In this document: positions 38,668 through 51,981 of the stretch, in pieces
How the letters are laid out: the number at the start of each line of letters is the position of its first letter
How positions within the stretch are numbered: position 1 is the stretch's first letter
NCBI GenBank assembly: GCA_021820845.1
Contig: JAKADC010000008.1
Location: 62,001-126,000, forward strand
Length of the DNA stretch: 64,000 nucleotides
Direction of reading: 5' to 3'
Source: Pseudomonadota bacterium
Lineage (GTDB): Bacteria; Pseudomonadota; Gammaproteobacteria; Burkholderiales; Thiobacillaceae
The notes under the pieces: generated by a model
Seen by the model: the letters and a program-made list of their open reading frames with translations, nothing else
Database searches by the model: none
Told to the model about the DNA's origin: nothing
Translations under genes and position numbers: made by a program

Positions 38668-39837
38668 CTATCGGTTCACCTTAGACGACGACGCGTCGCG
38701 ACGGAAGGGCCCATCGAGTTCGTCGATGTAATGGCCGATCGCGTCGGTTTCGCGGGCCAGAAAGCGATCGACCGCCTCGCGGAACTCGGCATTTTCCAGC
38801 CAGTGCCAGGAATGCGTGGCAGTGGGGACGAGGCCGCGCGCGAGCTTGTGCTCGCCCTGCGCGCCGCCTTCGAACACTTGCAGTCCGTGTGTGATCGCGT
38901 ATTCGATGCCTTGCTGATAACAGGTCTCGAAATGCAGGCCGGGCACATATTCAAGCGTGCCCCAGTGGCGGCCATACAGCCGCTCGCCGTCCTTCATGCA
39001 GAACGAGGCGGCCGTCGGCACGCCGTCCTTGTCCCCAACGATGAGCAGCAGGTTGTCCGGCATCATCTCGCGCAGATTCGCAAAGAAAGCGCGATTGAGG
39101 TGCGGCTCGCTGCCGTGGCGGGCGTAGGTGTCCGCATAGCAGCGATAGAAATGATCCCAGTCGGCGTCGGTGCTGTCGCGCCCCTCGAGCCAGCGGAAGG
39201 TCACGCCGAACGCGGCGAGCTTCTTTCTTTCCTGGCGGATTTTCTTGCGCTTGTCGTGCGTGAGCGCAGCGAGAAAATCATCGAATCCCGCATAGCCCTC
39301 GTTTTTCCAGTGGAACTGGAAGCCGGTGCGATGCAGCAAGGGCGTTGCCTCGAGCGCCGCGTGATCCGCCGCCGTGGGGAAGAGGACGTGGAAGGATGAG
39401 AACCCCATCTCGTGCGTGAGCGCGAGCGCGGCCTGGATCAGCGCCGCCCGGTCGGCATCGTGCCTTGCCAGCAAACGCGGGCCGGGCACCGGGGAAAAGG
39501 GCACGCAGCAGACCAGCTTGGGATAGTAGGCCAGGCCGTGGCGGCGGTACGCGTCGGCCCATGCCCAGTCGAACACGAACTCGCCCCAGGAGTGATGCTT
39601 GACGTAGAGCGGCATCGCGGCTTCGAGACGGCCGTCCCTGAAGAGGGCGAGGTGCACCGGCTCCCAGCCGATTTCCGGGCCGACGCAGCCGGCCGCCTCC
39701 AGCGCGTGCAGGAAAGCGTGCTGCACGAACGGCGAGTCGCCGGCCAGCGCGTTCCAGGCGTCGGCGTCGAGTTCCGCGATTCGCGGAACGACGCGCACGA
39801 CAGCTTCCGTCTCCGGGGGCTTTGCTTCAAAATGCAT
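38668..39837 (-). CDS. DUF482 / FemAB-like GNAT acyltransferase
   Basis: 389 residues from ATG at 39837 (ATG at 39858 is an in-frame alternative lying next to the sucC start). Contains SPFVQHAFLHALE, PLYVKHHSWGEFVFDWAWA, HDKRKKIRQERKK and YGRHWGTLEYVPGLHFETCYQQGIEYA broken by normal spacing, all typical of the DUF482 family, a two-domain acetyltransferase-like fold. Some relatives are encoded with lipid or peptidoglycan genes, but the reaction is unknown. Divergent from sucC. Confidence 0.88.
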   Translation of the reverse strand: MHFEAKPPETEAVVRVVPRIAELDADAWNALAGDSPFVQHAFLHALEAAGCVGPEIGWEPVHLALFRDGRLEAAMPLYVKHHSWGEFVFDWAWADAYRRHGLAYYPKLVCCVPFSPVPGPRLLARHDADRAALIQAALALTHEMGFSSFHVLFPTAADHAALEATPLLHRTGFQFHWKNEGYAGFDDFLAALTHDKRKKIRQERKKLAAFGVTFRWLEGRDSTDADWDHFYRCYADTYARHGSEPHLNRAFFANLREMMPDNLLLIVGDKDGVPTAASFCMKDGERLYGRHWGTLEYVPGLHFETCYQQGIEYAITHGLQVFEGGAQGEHKLARGLVPTATHSWHWLENAEFREAVDRFLARETDAIGHYIDELDGPFRRDASSSKVNR

Positions 39838-39863
39838 GCTTTGGCGAACTTCGATCAAAAACG

Positions 39864-41020
<1,157 letters not shown>

Positions 41021-41024
<4 letters not shown>

Positions 41025-41896
41025 GCATCCTCGTCGACAAGAACACGAAAGTGATCTGCCAGGGCTTCACCGGCAAGCAGGGCAGCTTCCATTCCGAGCA
41101 GGCGATCGCGTACGGCACCCGAATGGTCGGCGGCGTGACGCCGGGCAAGGGCGGACAGACGCATCTCGGCCTGCCCGTGTTCAACACCGTGCGCGACGCC
41201 GTGCGCGAGACCGGCGCGCAGGCGAGCATGATCTACGTGCCCGCCGCGTTCGCCGCCGACTCGATCCTCGAGGCGGCGGATGCCGGCATCGAGGTCATCG
41301 TCTGCATCACCGAGGGCATCCCGGTGCTCGATATGCTCAACGTGAAAGCCGCCTTGCGCGCCAACGGCGCGAAGCTGATCGGCCCCAACTGTCCCGGCGT
41401 CATCACGTCGGGCGAATGCAAGATCGGCATCATGCCGGGCGTCATTCATCAAAAGGGAAAAATCGGCATCGTCTCGCGCTCCGGCACGCTCACCTACGAG
41501 GCGGTGCACCAGACGACGCAACTGGGCCTCGGCCAGTCGACCTGCGTCGGCATCGGCGGCGATCCGATCAAGGGCCTGGACTTCATCGACTGCCTGGAAA
41601 TGTTCGAGGCCGATCCGCAGACCGAGGCGGTGATCCTGGTCGGCGAGATCGGCGGCAGCCGCGAGGAAGCGGCGGCCGAGTACATCCGCTCGAACATGAA
41701 GAAGCCGGTCGCCGCGTACATCGCGGGGCGCACGGCGCCCAAGGGCAAGCGGATGGGCCACGCCGGCGCGATCATCGCCGGCGGCGCCGGCACCGCGGAT
41801 GCGAAAATCCGGGCATTGGAAGCGGCCGGCGCCGTCGTCGCGCAAAGCCCGGCAGGGCTGGGCGAGGCGGTGCAGGCGGCGCTGGCAAGGCGATAG
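41021..41896 (+). CDS. sucD: Succinyl-CoA synthetase alpha subunit
   Basis: 291 residues. CoA-binding [24 protein letters not shown], and the phosphorylated histidine in [12 protein letters not shown]. Forms the alpha/beta complex with SucC. The PaiB-like gene begins two bases after the stop. Confidence 0.97.
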
Positions 41897-41898
41897 AG

Positions 41899-42504
41899 AT
41901 GTACCTCCCGGCGCATTTCAAGGAAGACGATCCCGGGCGCATTGCCGCGCTCATCAGGGACAACGCGTTCGGGATGCTGGTCACGGCGCCGGAGGGGCGG
42001 CCCTTCGTCAGCCATCTGCCCTTCCTGTTCGAGCGCGTACCGGGCGCGCAGGGCAGCCTGCGAGGCCACATGGCGCGTGCGAACCCGCACTGGCAGCACC
42101 TTGGTTCCGGTGCAGGGGCGCTCGCGGTCTTTCAGGGGCCGCATGCCTACATCTCCCCATCGTGGTACGCGTCGCCCGGCGTTCCGACGTGGAACTACGC
42201 GGTGGTCCATTTGCGCGGCACGCCGCGGCTCATCGAGAATGAATCCGAGCTCGAGGCGCTGTTGGAGCGGCAAACGTCGGTTCATGAACAGGACATGGCC
42301 TGCCCCTGGAAGCCCGACCTCGTCGGCGAGCGTCGCAGCAGGCTTCTCGGCATGATCGTCGGATTCGAGATTGAAATTTCCGAGATACAGGCCAAATTCA
42401 AACTGAGCCAGAACCGCCCCGCGGAAGACCGGTCGCGCATCGCGGCGGAATTGCGCGGTTCAGCCCGTCAGACCGACGTCGCGGTCGCGGATCTCATGTC
42501 TTGA
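41899..42504 (+). CDS. PaiB-like FMN-binding protein
   Basis: 201 residues. MYLPAHFKEDD at the start, SHLPFLFER, GHMARANPHW and YISPSWYASPGVPTWNY are diagnostic of the PaiB family. In Bacillus PaiB is linked to protease and sporulation control; structures show a flavin-reductase-like split barrel. Placement directly after sucCD suggests co-transcription but not a shared pathway. Confidence 0.9.
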   Translation: MYLPAHFKEDDPGRIAALIRDNAFGMLVTAPEGRPFVSHLPFLFERVPGAQGSLRGHMARANPHWQHLGSGAGALAVFQGPHAYISPSWYASPGVPTWNYAVVHLRGTPRLIENESELEALLERQTSVHEQDMACPWKPDLVGERRSRLLGMIVGFEIEISEIQAKFKLSQNRPAEDRSRIAAELRGSARQTDVAVADLMS

Positions 42505-42574
42505 AGCTGCCTGACCGCCTCCGTCCGAAGAGGAGCGCTGCGTTTTCCGCACCAGATATGGAGGCGTTTCCCCG

Positions 42575-44191
42575 ATGAAACTCGCTATCGCCCAATTCAA
42601 CCTTACGGTCGGTGACATTGCCGGTAATGCCGCCCGTCTGCTGGCTGCGGCACGCGAAGCCGACGCGGCGGGCGCCGAGCTGCTGCTGACGCCCGAGATG
42701 TCGATCTGCGGCTACCCGGCCGAAGACCTCGTGCTGCGCCGCGACTTCACGGAAGCGTGCGACGCGGCGGTCCGCCAGCTCGCGGCGGATGCGCCCCCCG
42801 GCCTTGCGCTCGTCGTGGGTTATCCCGAACGCAGCCGCGGTAGCCTCTTCAACGCCGCGGCGTTGCTGCGCGGCGGCCAGGTCGAGGCGGTGTATCGCAA
42901 GCACCATCTGCCGAATCATTCCGTGTTCGACGAGCAGCGGGTCTTCGACAGCGGCCAGACAGCTTGCGTCTTCACCTGCGGCGGCGTGAAGTTCGGGCTC
43001 AATATCTGCGGCGATATCTGGGATCCGGGTCCGGCGACGCGCGCGATGGAAGCCGGCGCCGAGTGGTTGCTGGTGCCCAATGCCTCGCCGTACCACCTCA
43101 ACAAGGAGCGCGAGCGCGTGGCCGCAGCGCGTTCGCGCCAACTCGAAACCGGCCTGCCCGTCATTTACGCGAATATGGTCGGCGGACAGGACGAACTCGT
43201 GTTCGACGGCGCATCGTTCGCCCTCGGTGCCGACGGGGAGGTGGCGGCGCAATGCCCGGCCTGGCAGGAAGGCCTGTTCCATTTCGAGCTTGCCGGCGAT
43301 ACCTGTACGGGGCCGCAGGCCACGCTGCCCGGCGAGGATGCGGCGGTCTACGATGCGCTGGTGATGGCGGTGCGCGACTACGTCGGCAAGAACGGATTCC
43401 GCGGCGTGCACCTCGGACTGTCGGGCGGCATCGACTCGGCATTGACCCTCGCGATCGCGACGGATGCGCTAGGCGCGGACAGGGTTCATGCGGTGATGAT
43501 GCCGTCGGATTACACGGCCGAGATCAGCGTCGAGGACGCGTCCGACATGGCGAAGCGGCTTGGCGTGCGTTATTCCGAAATCCCGATCAAGCCGATATTC
43601 GATGCCTTCCGGACGCAACTGGCCGGCGAGTTTGCCGGCCGCGAACCCGACACGACGGAAGAAAACCTGCAGGCGCGCGTGCGCGGTGCGCTGCTCATGG
43701 CGCTATCGAACAAATTCGGCACGCTGGTACTGACCACCGGCAACAAGAGCGAAATGGCCGTCGGCTACGCCACCCTCTACGGCGACATGGCGGGCGGGTT
43801 CGCCGTGCTGGCGGATGTGGCGAAGACGCGCGTCTACCGGCTGGCGGATTACCGCAACCGCAGGCGGGAAACGGGCGGCGTCATCCCGCTGCGCATCATC
43901 GAGCGTCCGCCGTCGGCCGAGCTGCGCCCGGACCAGACCGACCAGGACAGCCTGCCCCCCTACGACGTGCTCGACGCGATTCTGGCCGCGTACGTCGAGC
44001 GCGACATGTCGGCGCGCGCGATCGTCGCGCTGGGGTTCGACGCGGCCACGGTGAAGAAAGTCATCCGCATGGTGGATTTCGCCGAATACAAGCGCCGGCA
44101 GTCGCCGCCGGGGCCGCGCATCACGCCGCGCAATTTCGGCAAGGACCGGCGCTATCCGATCACCTCGAAATACCGGCCCGAACTCGCCTGA
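42575..44191 (+). CDS. nadE: Glutamine-dependent NAD+ synthetase
   Basis: 538 residues, two domains. The N-terminal glutaminase (nitrilase fold, 1-250) has Glu in LTPEMSICGYPAEDL and catalytic Cys in LNICGDIWD; the C-terminal synthetase has the P-loop LSGGIDSAL, TTGNKSEMAVGYATLYGDM and KRRQSPPGPRI. Makes NAD+ from nicotinic acid adenine dinucleotide; quinolinate enters by NadC at 48299. Next to glnB, and PII proteins have been found to regulate this type of NadE in some proteobacteria. Confidence 0.97.
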   Translation: MKLAIAQFNLTVGDIAGNAARLLAAAREADAAGAELLLTPEMSICGYPAEDLVLRRDFTEACDAAVRQLAADAPPGLALVVGYPERSRGSLFNAAALLRGGQVEAVYRKHHLPNHSVFDEQRVFDSGQTACVFTCGGVKFGLNICGDIWDPGPATRAMEAGAEWLLVPNASPYHLNKERERVAAARSRQLETGLPVIYANMVGGQDELVFDGASFALGADGEVAAQCPAWQEGLFHFELAGDTCTGPQATLPGEDAAVYDALVMAVRDYVGKNGFRGVHLGLSGGIDSALTLAIATDALGADRVHAVMMPSDYTAEISVEDASDMAKRLGVRYSEIPIKPIFDAFRTQLAGEFAGREPDTTEENLQARVRGALLMALSNKFGTLVLTTGNKSEMAVGYATLYGDMAGGFAVLADVAKTRVYRLADYRNRRRETGGVIPLRIIERPPSAELRPDQTDQDSLPPYDVLDAILAAYVERDMSARAIVALGFDAATVKKVIRMVDFAEYKRRQSPPGPRITPRNFGKDRRYPITSKYRPELA

Positions 44192-44292
44192 CCGCAATGG
44201 CTTTCGTGATGAGTCCGCGCGAGTCGAGTTTCTTTTTTTCACCTTTCCCCCGCACCGGGAGAGGGCGCGAATGCAACGCCAGAACCGACTGA

Positions 44293-44643
<351 letters not shown>

Positions 44644-44692
44644 CGCCGCCTCCGGGCAGCCGGGCTGCCAGGGTTCAATCACGCTTCCGGTT

Positions 44693-45538
44693 TTACCAGA
44701 AGCGGTACCACGCCTTGTCCTTGATGGTGACGCCCTTGAGATATTTGCTGTTGGGGTAGTTGAGCTTCAGCACCCGCAGCGCGTCGTCGCGCGGCGCGGT
44801 GAGCTGGAGATTGCCGTAGGCGACGACCATGATGCCAAGCGCCTCCTCGACGGCGGGCGCCTGGGGATAGTCCGTCAGCACGGCCTTGGCGCGGTTGGCC
44901 GCGGCCACCCAGGCCTTGCGCTTCATGTAATAGCGGGCGACGTGGATTTCGTTGCTGGCCAGCGCGTTGACCAGGTACTTCATGCGGGCGGTCGCGTCCG
45001 GCGCGTACTTGCTGTTGGGGAAGCGCGTGATCAATTCCTTGAAGGCCAGGAATGCGTCGCGCGCGGCCTTGGGATCGCGTTCGCTCATGTCCTGGTCGAC
45101 CAGGTTGCCAAACAGGCCGAGATCGTCGTTAAAATTCGCCAGCCCCTTCAGATAGTAGGCGTAATCGACGTTAGGGTGGTTGGGGTGGAGCTTGATGAAG
45201 CGGTCGCAGGCGGCGATGGCCGAGATCGGCTCGTTGTCCTTGTAATAGGCGTAGCCGACTTCCAGTTGCGCCTGCTGCGCATAGCGGCCGAAGGGGTAGC
45301 GCGCTTCGAGCGTTTCGAACAGCTTGACCGCGCGCTCGTAGTTGCCGTCGTTGAGGTTGTCCTTGGCTTCGGCGTAGAGCCTTTGCGCCGACCAGCCCGC
45401 GGTTTCGTCCTTTACCTCGGGCAACAGGCCGCAGCCGCCGAGGACAAGGGCGCTTGCCAACAGCACGCTGCCCGCGATCCGACGCAAGCCGGGCGCCCGA
45501 TTGAACGCGTTAGAACCGGATGAACATTGCTCAAGCAT
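44693..45538 (-). CDS. bamD: Outer-membrane assembly lipoprotein BamD
   Basis: About 281 residues. A hydrophobic stretch ends in LVLGGC, the lipobox, followed by five TPR-like repeats (YAEAKDNLNDGNYERAV..., YYLKGLANFNDDLG...). BamD is the essential BAM lipoprotein. Start uncertain: ATG at 45538, GTG at 45550 or TTG at 45487; the TTG gives the most typical short signal peptide with Cys at residue 19. The 45538 ATG shares bases with the divergent rluD ATG. Confidence 0.94.
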   Translation of the reverse strand: MLEQCSSGSNAFNRAPGLRRIAGSVLLASALVLGGCGLLPEVKDETAGWSAQRLYAEAKDNLNDGNYERAVKLFETLEARYPFGRYAQQAQLEVGYAYYKDNEPISAIAACDRFIKLHPNHPNVDYAYYLKGLANFNDDLGLFGNLVDQDMSERDPKAARDAFLAFKELITRFPNSKYAPDATARMKYLVNALASNEIHVARYYMKRKAWVAAANRAKAVLTDYPQAPAVEEALGIMVVAYGNLQLTAPRDDALRVLKLNYPNSKYLKGVTIKDKAWYRFW

Positions 45539-46514
45539 GGGAAAAGACACAGAAAATTTGTCGGATGATTATAAGGGAAATAGCGCGGACGGCGTCCGCC
45601 GGCTGGTAATCCCCATCGCGCAGGGCGGCCAGCGCCTCGACCAGGCCCTGTCGTCCCTGCTGCCCGAGTTCTCGCGCAACCGCATCCAGAACTGGATCCG
45701 CGCGCGCAAGATCGCGGTGGACGATGCCTGGGGCACGACCAAGATGAAGGTCATCGGTGGCGAATCGGTGCGCGTCGAGATCGAGCCGGATCCGGACGCG
45801 ACGCCCGACGCGCCGGAGGCGATCCCGCTCGACGTCGTGTACGAGGACCCCATGCTGATGGTGATCAACAAGCCGGTCGGCCTCGTGGTGCACCCCGGCA
45901 GCGGCAATCGGCACGGCACCCTGCTCAACGCGCTGTTGCACCGCGTGCCGCAGGTTGCCGAGCTGCCGCGCGCCGGCATCGTGCACCGGCTCGACAAGGA
46001 TACCTCGGGCCTGCTCGTCGTCGCCAAGACCCTGCGGGCCCACACCGACCTGGTGCGGCAGCTTCAGGCGCGCACCGTCAAGCGCGAATACCTCGCGCTG
46101 GTGTACGGCGAGGTCGACCGGCCCGGCACGGTCGATGCGCCGCTCGCGCGCGATCCGCACAATCGCACCAAGCGCACCGTGCACAGCAGCGGCAAGGAAG
46201 CGGTGACGCACTACGACGTGGTCGAGCGGTTTCCGGGGATCACGCTCCTGCGCTGCCGCCTGGAGACGGGCCGGACGCACCAGATCCGGGTTCACATGCA
46301 GCACGTCGGCCATCCGCTGGTCGGCGACACCGTCTACAGCGCCGGGCGCCGCGGCCATCTCAAGATCCCGTTTCCGCGCCAGGCGCTGCATGCGGAAAAA
46401 CTGGGGCTGGTCCACACGGTCACGCAGGAATTCGTGCAGTGGGAATGCCCGCTGCCGCCCGATTTCGCCTCCCTGCTGCATGCGCTGCGCGAAGATACCG
46501 ACTGGGTGAAGTGA
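45537..46514 (+). CDS. rluD: 23S rRNA pseudouridine synthase RluD
   Basis: 325 residues. N-terminal S4 domain (about 30-90), catalytic Asp in HRLDKDTSGLLVV, and the GRTHQIRVH motif. Modifies helix 69 of 23S rRNA. Divergent from bamD, a common betaproteobacterial order; its stop overlaps the GTG of pgeF. Confidence 0.96.
   Translation: MGKDTENLSDDYKGNSADGVRRLVIPIAQGGQRLDQALSSLLPEFSRNRIQNWIRARKIAVDDAWGTTKMKVIGGESVRVEIEPDPDATPDAPEAIPLDVVYEDPMLMVINKPVGLVVHPGSGNRHGTLLNALLHRVPQVAELPRAGIVHRLDKDTSGLLVVAKTLRAHTDLVRQLQARTVKREYLALVYGEVDRPGTVDAPLARDPHNRTKRTVHSSGKEAVTHYDVVERFPGITLLRCRLETGRTHQIRVHMQHVGHPLVGDTVYSAGRRGHLKIPFPRQALHAEKLGLVHTVTQEFVQWECPLPPDFASLLHALREDTDWVK
45568..45573 (-). promoter_or_regulatory. 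-10 element upstream of bamD, inside rluD
   Basis: On the minus strand the sequence reads CCTTATAATCATCC, a perfect TATAAT, with a start near 45561. No good -35. It lies within the first codons of rluD. Confidence 0.45.
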
Positions 46515-47239
46515 AGCTGATCGTTCCCGACTGGCCCGCGCCGGCGCGGGTTAAAAGCCTCATGACGACGCGGGTGGGCGGCGTGAGCGAGACCTCCTGG
46601 GCGAGCCTCAATCTCGGCGACCACGTCGGCGACGATCCGGCCCGCGTCGCCGCGAATCGTGCTCGCCTGCGGCGGCACCTGCCATCGGAGCCGGGCTGGC
46701 TCAGGCAGGTGCACAGCGCCCGCGCGGTAGAACTCGGAGGCGAACCGCATCCAGAAGCCGACGCGGCGTTCACCCGGGACGCCGGCCAGGTCTGCGCGGT
46801 GCTGACCGCCGATTGCCTGCCGGCGCTCTTCTGCGACCGTTCCGGGAGCGTGGTTGCCGCCGCGCACGCGGGCTGGCGCGGCCTTGCGGGCGGCGTGCTC
46901 GAAACCACCGTCGCCGCGATGCAGGTGGCGCCTGGGGACGTCCTCGTCTGGCTGGGCGCGGCCATCGGCCCGCAGGCGTTCGAAGTCGGCGACGATGTCC
47001 GCGAGACGTTCGTCGCGCAGCATCCGGACGCCGCTGCCGCGTTTCGCCCGCATCCCGATGCGCGCCCCGGAAAATGGCTCGCCGACATCTACCGGCTCGC
47101 GCGCATCCGGCTCGATCGCATCGGCGTGCGCGCGGTCCACGGCGGAGGACGCTGCACGTTCAATGAATCCGACGTCTTCTTTTCCTACCGCCGCGACGGC
47201 GTGACCGGGCGCATGGCCTCGCTGATCTGGCTCGCGTAG
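46511..47239 (+). CDS. pgeF: Peptidoglycan editing factor PgeF (YfiH/laccase-domain)
   Basis: 242 residues from GTG at 46511, which overlaps the rluD stop. LTADCLPALF with metal Cys, AAHAGWRGLAGG with His, and a late SYRRDGVTGRMASLIW are the family's features. Removes mis-incorporated amino acids (L-Ser for L-Ala) from peptidoglycan precursors in E. coli; older annotation as polyphenol oxidase. The 47240-47412 gap after it shows no gene, only weak hairpins. Confidence 0.95.
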   Translation: MKLIVPDWPAPARVKSLMTTRVGGVSETSWASLNLGDHVGDDPARVAANRARLRRHLPSEPGWLRQVHSARAVELGGEPHPEADAAFTRDAGQVCAVLTADCLPALFCDRSGSVVAAAHAGWRGLAGGVLETTVAAMQVAPGDVLVWLGAAIGPQAFEVGDDVRETFVAQHPDAAAAFRPHPDARPGKWLADIYRLARIRLDRIGVRAVHGGGRCTFNESDVFFSYRRDGVTGRMASLIWLA

Positions 47240-47412
47240 CGCGTCCGCTTGCAAGGCCATGCTTGCATCGCAAACGCTTCATCCGCAACACGGCAAGCAC
47301 GGGTCGGGGCGGGAGGCCGCGACCGGCACCGTCGCCGCACGCCGCTGAAACCGCGCACACGCGGGGCCGGTTTCCCCGTGCCGGCCGATTCCGCCGTGGC
47401 CGCAGCAGCGCA

Positions 47413-47832
47413 CTATTCCTTGGCCGGCAACCCCTGAAAAGCATCCCGCACCCGCAGGTAATGCGGAAAGCGCGGCAGGCCTTTTTTCGTCAGATGCTGA
47501 TAGCGATAGGTGATGCGCGTGCCGACCGGCGGCGGTTCACGGCGCAGCGAATCGGAGAGCCCGCTGCCGAGGCGGAAGCGTCCCCCGTCGGGCGTTTCCA
47601 TCAGGAGCGCGCCGGTCATGCCGAGGTACTTGCCCTTGCCGGGAACGTAGCCGACGACGACCGCCTCGGCGTCGTCGAATTTTTCGCTGACCCAGTATTG
47701 CGCGACGTCGATGTCGCCGGCGTAGATCCTGGCCAGCAGCATGGCGGGCGGCGCGTCGCTCCACGCGGGTTGCGGCGGCCACGCCGCCCACGCCAGGGTC
47801 AATGCGGCGAGCGCGCGCTTCAGTCCAGCCAT
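47413..47832 (-). pseudogene. LigE-type ATP-dependent DNA ligase with catalytic core deleted in frame
   Basis: 139 residues with a signal-like N-terminus (LKRALAALTLAWAAWP), then LLARIYAGDIDVAQYWVSEKFD, the start of a LigE ligase up to the motif I lysine (SEK), joined directly to DAEAVVVGY, GKGKYLGM, FRLGSGLSD and TYRYQHLTKKGLPRF, the OB-fold end. In family members about 130-140 residues of nucleotidyltransferase domain lie between SEK(L/F)DG and DDAEA. The join near 47670-47682 keeps the frame. It cannot be an active ligase; it may persist as an exported OB-fold protein. Overlaps the GNAT gene by 13 bases. Confidence 0.8.
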
Positions 47833-48302
47833 TTCTGCAAGAACTGCGCGTCGCCCATGGCGGGGTCGAGACGGTACGCAGCGAATCCAAGCCGGCGGTA
47901 CAGGTTTCGTGCCGCCGCGTTCCCTTCCAGAACCTCCAGGGTGAGCTTGCACGCGCCGCGCTCGCGCGCGATGGCCTCGACCTCGGCGAGCAGCAGGCCG
48001 CCGATGCCGCGTCCACGGTGGCTGGACACGACGACGACATCGTGCACGTTGACCAGCGGACGGCACGCGAACGTGGAAAATCCCTCCATGGCGTTGACAA
48101 GGCCGACCGGGGCCGTGCCGTCGAACGCCAGCACGCTGAAGATGAAGGGCCGCGCCGCGAGCGCGGCAATCAGGTTGTCGCGCGCGAAGTCGCCGAGCGG
48201 CGCACCGCCGCCGGCGGGGTCGCGTGCGTAGGCATCCAGCAAGGCGACCAGCGCGGCGGCGTGGGCGGGCTCGCCGTAGCGCGCGCGGACGATCTCGATC
48301 AC
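47820..48302 (-). CDS. GNAT N-acetyltransferase
   Basis: 160 residues from GTG at 48302 (GTGA overlap with nadC). The acetyl-CoA loop is SSHRGRGIGGLLL, with VHDVVVV as the preceding strand and RNLYRRLGF typical of the family's C-terminal part. Substrate unknown. Links nadC and the ligase remnant into one leftward unit. Confidence 0.9.
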   Translation of the reverse strand: MIEIVRARYGEPAHAAALVALLDAYARDPAGGGAPLGDFARDNLIAALAARPFIFSVLAFDGTAPVGLVNAMEGFSTFACRPLVNVHDVVVVSSHRGRGIGGLLLAEVEAIARERGACKLTLEVLEGNAAARNLYRRLGFAAYRLDPAMGDAQFLQKWLD

Positions 48303-49141
48303 GCCGTGGCGATGCGCATCGAAAGATCCACCGCACGAACATGCTTGGTCAGGCTGCCGACGGAGATGCGGTCGACCCCCGTTTCGGCCACCGCGCGGAC
48401 GGTATCGAGCGTGATGTTGCCGGAGGCTTCGAGCAGCGCGCGGCCGCGGGTGAGCGTCACCGCGTGGCGCAGGTCGGCGAGGCTGAAATTGTCGAGCAGG
48501 ATGAGCGGCGCGCCGGCGGCGAGCGCCTGTTCGAGTTCGTCGATGTTTTCCACCTCGATCTGCACGCTCGCTTTGCCTTCCGCCAGCTTGAATGCCGAGG
48601 CGAGTACCGGTGCGATGCCGCCCGCCGCCATGATGTGGTTTTCCTTGATCAGGATGCCGTCGTACAGGCCCGCGCGCTGGTTCTGGCCGCCGCCGACGCG
48701 AACCGCGTATTTCTCGGCGACGCGCAGGCCGGGCAGGGTCTTGCGGGTATCGAGGATGGCGGCGTGAGTCCCGCGCACCGCCTCGACGTAGGGCCGCGTC
48801 GCGGTGGCCACCGCCGACAGGGTCTGCAGGAAGTTCAGCGCTGGACGCTCGGCGGTGAGGAGCGCGCGCGCGTTGCCGCTGACTTCGACCAGGACGGCGC
48901 CGGGCGCGACCGACGCCCCCTCGCTGACGCGCCAGTCGATGACGCAGCCGAGGTCGAGCGCGCGAAAGCAGGCGTCGAACCATGGACGGCCCGCGATCAC
49001 GGCTGCTTCACGACTGATCACGCGCGCGTGCGCGGTCTGCGTCGCGGGGATCAGCAGGGCCGTGAGATCGCCGCTGCCGACATCCTCCGCCAGCGCGCGG
49101 GCGACATCGGTCTCGACCGCGGAATCAAGCAATTCGGGCAT
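48299..49141 (-). CDS. nadC: Quinolinate phosphoribosyltransferase (decarboxylating)
   Basis: 280 residues. Contains DVGSGDLTALLIP at the N-terminus, LNFLQTLSAVAT, DTRKTLPGLR, the Lys/His segment VRVGGGQNQRAGLYDGILIKENH in part, and LLDNFSL. Converts quinolinate and PRPP to nicotinate mononucleotide, upstream of NadE. Confidence 0.96.
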   Translation of the reverse strand: MPELLDSAVETDVARALAEDVGSGDLTALLIPATQTAHARVISREAAVIAGRPWFDACFRALDLGCVIDWRVSEGASVAPGAVLVEVSGNARALLTAERPALNFLQTLSAVATATRPYVEAVRGTHAAILDTRKTLPGLRVAEKYAVRVGGGQNQRAGLYDGILIKENHIMAAGGIAPVLASAFKLAEGKASVQIEVENIDELEQALAAGAPLILLDNFSLADLRHAVTLTRGRALLEASGNITLDTVRAVAETGVDRISVGSLTKHVRAVDLSMRIATA

Positions 49142-49167
49142 GGCTGGTCTTTAATGGGACATGGCGG

Positions 49168-49195
49168 GTTGAAAAGGGCATAAACGCCACTATCT
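49168..49195 (+). promoter_or_regulatory. Heat-shock (sigma-32) promoter of clpB
   Basis: GTTGAAA at 49168-49174, a 13-base spacer and CACTATCT at 49188-49195, compared with CTTGAAA-N13-CCCCATNT: 6/7 at -35, and at -10 the C1, C3, A5, T6 and T8 positions match. About 67 bases ahead of clpB, as expected for a ClpB disaggregase under heat-shock control. Confidence 0.65.
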
Positions 49196-49261
49196 GGGTG
49201 CCATCGAATATAACCCAGAGCCTGTTTCTACCGAAATGGACTCCTAGCCACGAGGTCACTT

Positions 49262-51856
<2,595 letters not shown>

Positions 51857-51877
51857 CCGGGGCTGCCGGCCGAACGG

Positions 51878-51904
51878 GAGGGCGGATTCCGCCCTCTTTT
51901 TTTT
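51878..51904 (+). terminator. Rho-independent terminator of clpB
   Basis: GAGGGCGG, loop ATT, CCGCCCTC, then eight T residues, 21 bases after the stop. Confidence 0.92.
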
Positions 51905-51981
51905 GTGGGTGCGGCCTGACGGGCCGGACGGAGCGCGGGTTTGCGCCGTGCTGCCGCGCCGGTCGCGCCGCAGCGGCGATT

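Noticed and set aside
44655-44669. GGCAGC-CGG-GCTGCC hairpin between glnB and bamD as terminator
   Set aside because: Only six base pairs and no T-run in either direction; kept as a note in the glnB entry.
47240-47412. Possible small gene or RNA between pgeF and the ligase remnant
   Set aside because: Only short imperfect hairpins, no promoter or conserved-looking structure.
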